The translations under genes and the position numbers were made by a program. A DNA stretch of 64,000 bases. It comes from Agelaius tricolor (Eukaryota; Chordata; Aves; Passeriformes; Icteridae). Shown here piece by piece: positions 62,270 through 64,000 of this stretch; position 1 is the stretch's first letter; every line of letters starts with the position of its first letter. The stretch covers positions 33,231,744 through 33,295,743 of the forward strand of contig JALJCS010000004.1 in assembly GCA_023055355.1 (NCBI GenBank), in the 5' to 3' direction. The notes below the pieces were generated by a model that was given only the letters and a program-made list of their open reading frames with translations, searched no databases and was not told where the DNA came from.

Positions 62270-62720
62270 GCTTTCCAGTAACGAGGAAAGCTCAGCCGCC
62301 TTCGAGCCTGCCCTGGTTCCGTCGCAGCGGCAGCGGCGGTGGGACTGTGCGGACCGGGAATGTCCACATTCAGAGCCGGAAGGGACATGCGAAGGGTGAC
62401 CACGGCTTCTTCGTGCTGCTGCAGAGTGCGTGCTGGCTCGGGGGAGCTCCCCAGACACGATGCCAGGGGGCCCGGCGCGCCCCTCAGGCCGACCGAGGGT
62501 GCCGTAGGCACCGCCGCCTACTCTCGGAGAAGGAGGGGAGAGTGGCGCGGAGCCACTTAGCGTTGAAAAGAGTAATTCCGCGGCTGCGAATCTGGCGGGG
62601 GACACTGATGCGTTTTAGAGGCGAGGCAGAGCGCCAGTGCCGGGAGATCCTCCTCCGCCCGCGCCGAGACGAGAGGACGGGAGCCGGGCTCACGTGGAAG
62701 GGACAAAGCGGAGGGAATAC
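62270..62720. promoter_or_regulatory. CpG island
   Basis: Dense CpG and GC-rich words throughout (TCGCAGCGGCAGCGGCGG, GGCCCGGCGCGCCCC, CACCGCCGCC, CGCCCGCGCCGAGACGAGAGG). With the next block it forms the strongest CpG concentration in the window. The long frames across it (plus 62251-62883 and part of minus 62484-63158) run into the neighbouring poly-A and are composition artefacts. It could serve a gene on either strand, and the nearest coding evidence is the minus-strand exon candidate at 63847. Confidence 0.7.
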
Positions 62721-62820
62721 CCAGATCTCTGGGTTTTCGGAACAGCCCGGCAACACCGAAATGTCAAGTGGGAACACCCACCCGCTGGGACGCTCCACTC
62801 CCTGGCCAACAAGGCTGAAG

Positions 62821-62855
62821 AAAAAAAAAAAAAAAAAAAACAAAGAAAAAAAAAA
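62821..62855. repeat. A-rich run (A20, CAAAG, A10)
   Basis: A simple A-rich repeat between the two CpG-dense blocks. It encodes runs of Lys or Phe in the spurious frames across this region. Confidence 0.95.
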
Positions 62856-62929
62856 TTCGCACCAAAAGAGCCCTGCCAAATAACCCACCTCCCTCAAGGT
62901 CAGGACGTGTAAGCCATCATCCGTGGGGC

Positions 62930-63200
62930 TCCCACTTGCCTGCTGGCTCCGCTCGGGCGCAGCAGGCGGGTCCCACATCCTCGGCTTCACCCGCCGCAGG
63001 CAGAGGATTTCCGCTGCCCCGTTCCCTCGGCCGGCACGGCGGTGGGGCTCGCCGGGCCCTGCGGACACGCGTGGGAGCAGGCAGTGCCCTCCCGCCGCGC
63101 TGCCGGCACCAGGCCCGCTTGCCGCGGTTCCTGCTCGCCTCGGGCCGAACGGCTTCACAAAATGCAGTACCGCGGGCCAATAAATTCCCCCAGCTCGACG
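62930..63200. promoter_or_regulatory. CpG island, second block
   Basis: Dense CpG (CTCGGCCGGCACGGCGG, GGACACGCGTGGGAGC, CCCGCCGCGCTGCCGG, CTTGCCGCGGTTCCTGC). There is no TATA box, as is usual for CpG-island promoters, and transcription direction cannot be read. It lies 650 bp from the candidate exon, on its downstream (intronic) side if that exon is real. Confidence 0.65.
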
Positions 63201-63240
63201 CAGAGTAGGCTTCCCCCTTTAGAAGCTCTCCACGTGTAAA

Positions 63241-63846
63241 GAGGTATTTGGGTTGTCTCCGAAATAATAAATCCTAACAGCAGACAATAAAATTTACTAT
63301 CACAGGAGTAACAGAAGCCTAAAATATTCCGAACATATTCCCTGAACAAATAACATAATCCCTGGCACACTAGAACACATGGTTTGCTTCAAACATGTTT
63401 CATTTTGTCATCGCATTGAGTGTACAGTATTTCTCTTTGGGTGCAAGAGTGATTGATATCTTTGGAAGAATTGTTTGCAAGAACATGAAAGTTGCCAAAG
63501 CAAACACGTTGGAGGGAAGTGTGCAGAAGGGGGAGCAGAAGTATTTGGAGTAGATTTGGATTTGGGGAGTTCACACAGAGGTGAGACAGCTAGAACTAGA
63601 ACAAATAAAAACATTCTGCACACTTCATCTAAATAAATTATATACAAAAATTGCCCTTTTGTAGCCGGCAACAGCATAGTTACCACGCTTCCCTCATGCC
63701 CCTATAGAATGTGGGATGGAAGCCAACTTTCTTCAGCTAATGATTTGTAACTTTTGCTCCACTTGAATGAGTCTATTAATATTTAGATCTCTCCAATTCT
63801 GCTCCATACAAGCTGTCAGTATTGTTAAACAAAATAATCTATTTAC
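63241..63846. other. Stretch between CpG island and candidate exon
   Basis: AT-leaning, with no gene or repeat recognised. If the minus-strand exon at 63847 is real, this is the start of its downstream intron. I see no minus-strand AATAAA (TTTATT on the plus strand) here, which argues against the exon being terminal with a short 3'UTR. Confidence 0.45.
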
Positions 63847-64000
63847 CTTCTGTTGTACGTGTCCAGCAGTGGCTTGCACGGCTCCATGATGTACAGTAAT
63901 ATGTTTTTCTTACGCTCCGCTGCTTCGGCCAAAGGCAGAACTTCACATATTTTGTTCTGTCTTTTTAAAAAATAATGTTTGACAAAACTCCTTAGATAGC
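63847..64000 (-). CDS. Candidate partial coding exon, protein not recognised
   Basis: On the minus strand a single frame stays open from the window edge (64000) to 63847 and ends in ACAGAAG|GTAAAT, a good splice donor (exon end at 63847, GT at 63846-63845). The encoded 51 residues include ICEVLPLAEAAERKKNILLY and then IMEPCKPLLDTYNR, charged and hydrophobic in the balanced way of a folded protein, unlike the low-complexity frames elsewhere. An internal acceptor (AAAAAGACAG|AACAAAATATG, giving an exon start near 63956) is possible but has a poor pyrimidine tract. An ATG at about 63885-63887 has a good context (A at -3, G at +4) and could be the true start, making the rest 5'UTR. If unspliced, the frame stops at TAA just after the donor. 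I do not recognise the family. The gene would lie mainly to the right, with later exons to the left, yet none is seen in this window. Confidence 0.4.

Larger units (their letters stand above)
58501..63240. other. GC- and CpG-rich domain with no recognised gene body
   Basis: Base composition changes clearly here. CpG dinucleotides, scarce up to this point, become frequent, in clusters at about 59590-60090, 60420-60900, 62270-62720 and 62930-63200. The between-cluster DNA keeps AT-rich patches, including poly-T (59093-59115) and poly-A (62821-62855). Many overlapping frames open on both strands, which is expected in GC-rich DNA. This is the pattern of a regulatory domain or first-exon region of a developmental gene, but I recognise no coding exon inside it. 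Confidence 0.6.

Noticed and set aside
62251..62883. A 210-codon plus-strand open frame
   Set aside because: It ends in a run of lysines from the A-rich repeat, overlaps other frames on the opposite strand, and has no family match.
62484..63158. A 224-codon minus-strand open frame, the second longest in the window
   Set aside because: It runs through two CpG-dense blocks and an A-rich run that gives a stretch of phenylalanines. Several competing frames open over the same bases on both strands, and no family resemblance is seen. Base composition explains it.

Overview
The window looks like a bird nuclear genome segment, most likely from a songbird or another neoavian. The evidence is four CR1 LINE fragments, a pair of avian ERVL-type LTRs (beginning TGTCCTGGTTTCAGC-like and ending CCACGACA-like), few interspersed repeats overall, and fragments of very old amniote repeats. 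Nothing bacterial is present. Open reading frames are short and scattered, and apart from CR1 remnants none resembles a family I recognise.

Layout. Positions 1-920 hold one LTR (plus orientation, cut by the window edge) into which a second, complete LTR of the same general type has inserted in the opposite orientation. From 921 to about 58,500 the DNA is AT-leaning and gene-poor. It is interrupted by CR1 remnants (7068-8215, 12544-13790, 19215-19920 and about 44640-45120, all minus strand), probable MIR-type SINE remnants (about 32870-32990, weaker at 46012-46092), an unassigned old repeat (29265-29365) and microsatellites (ACT, TCCC, AT, AATG, AG, GAAA, TTTG). From about 58,500 to 63,240 the sequence becomes GC- and CpG-rich. 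It has several CpG-island-like blocks and one plausible TATA promoter (about 60,801), but no recognised gene body. At the right edge (63847-64000, minus strand) an open frame ending at a good splice donor looks like part of a coding exon whose gene lies mostly to the right. I cannot name the protein.

The most distinctive unexplained feature is a set of perfect short hairpins scattered through the desert: 18-bp arms at 5169, 20-bp arms at 35960, 12 plus 5 bp at 14959, 11 plus 3 bp at 20104, and 12 bp abutting an AATG microsatellite at 49335. The two longest are far beyond chance expectation. I think they are best explained by template-switch mutations, with small inverted-repeat elements or structured RNAs as alternatives.

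I did not find a new multi-gene system. The overall reading is intergenic or intronic DNA leading into a CpG-rich regulatory region of a gene on the right.
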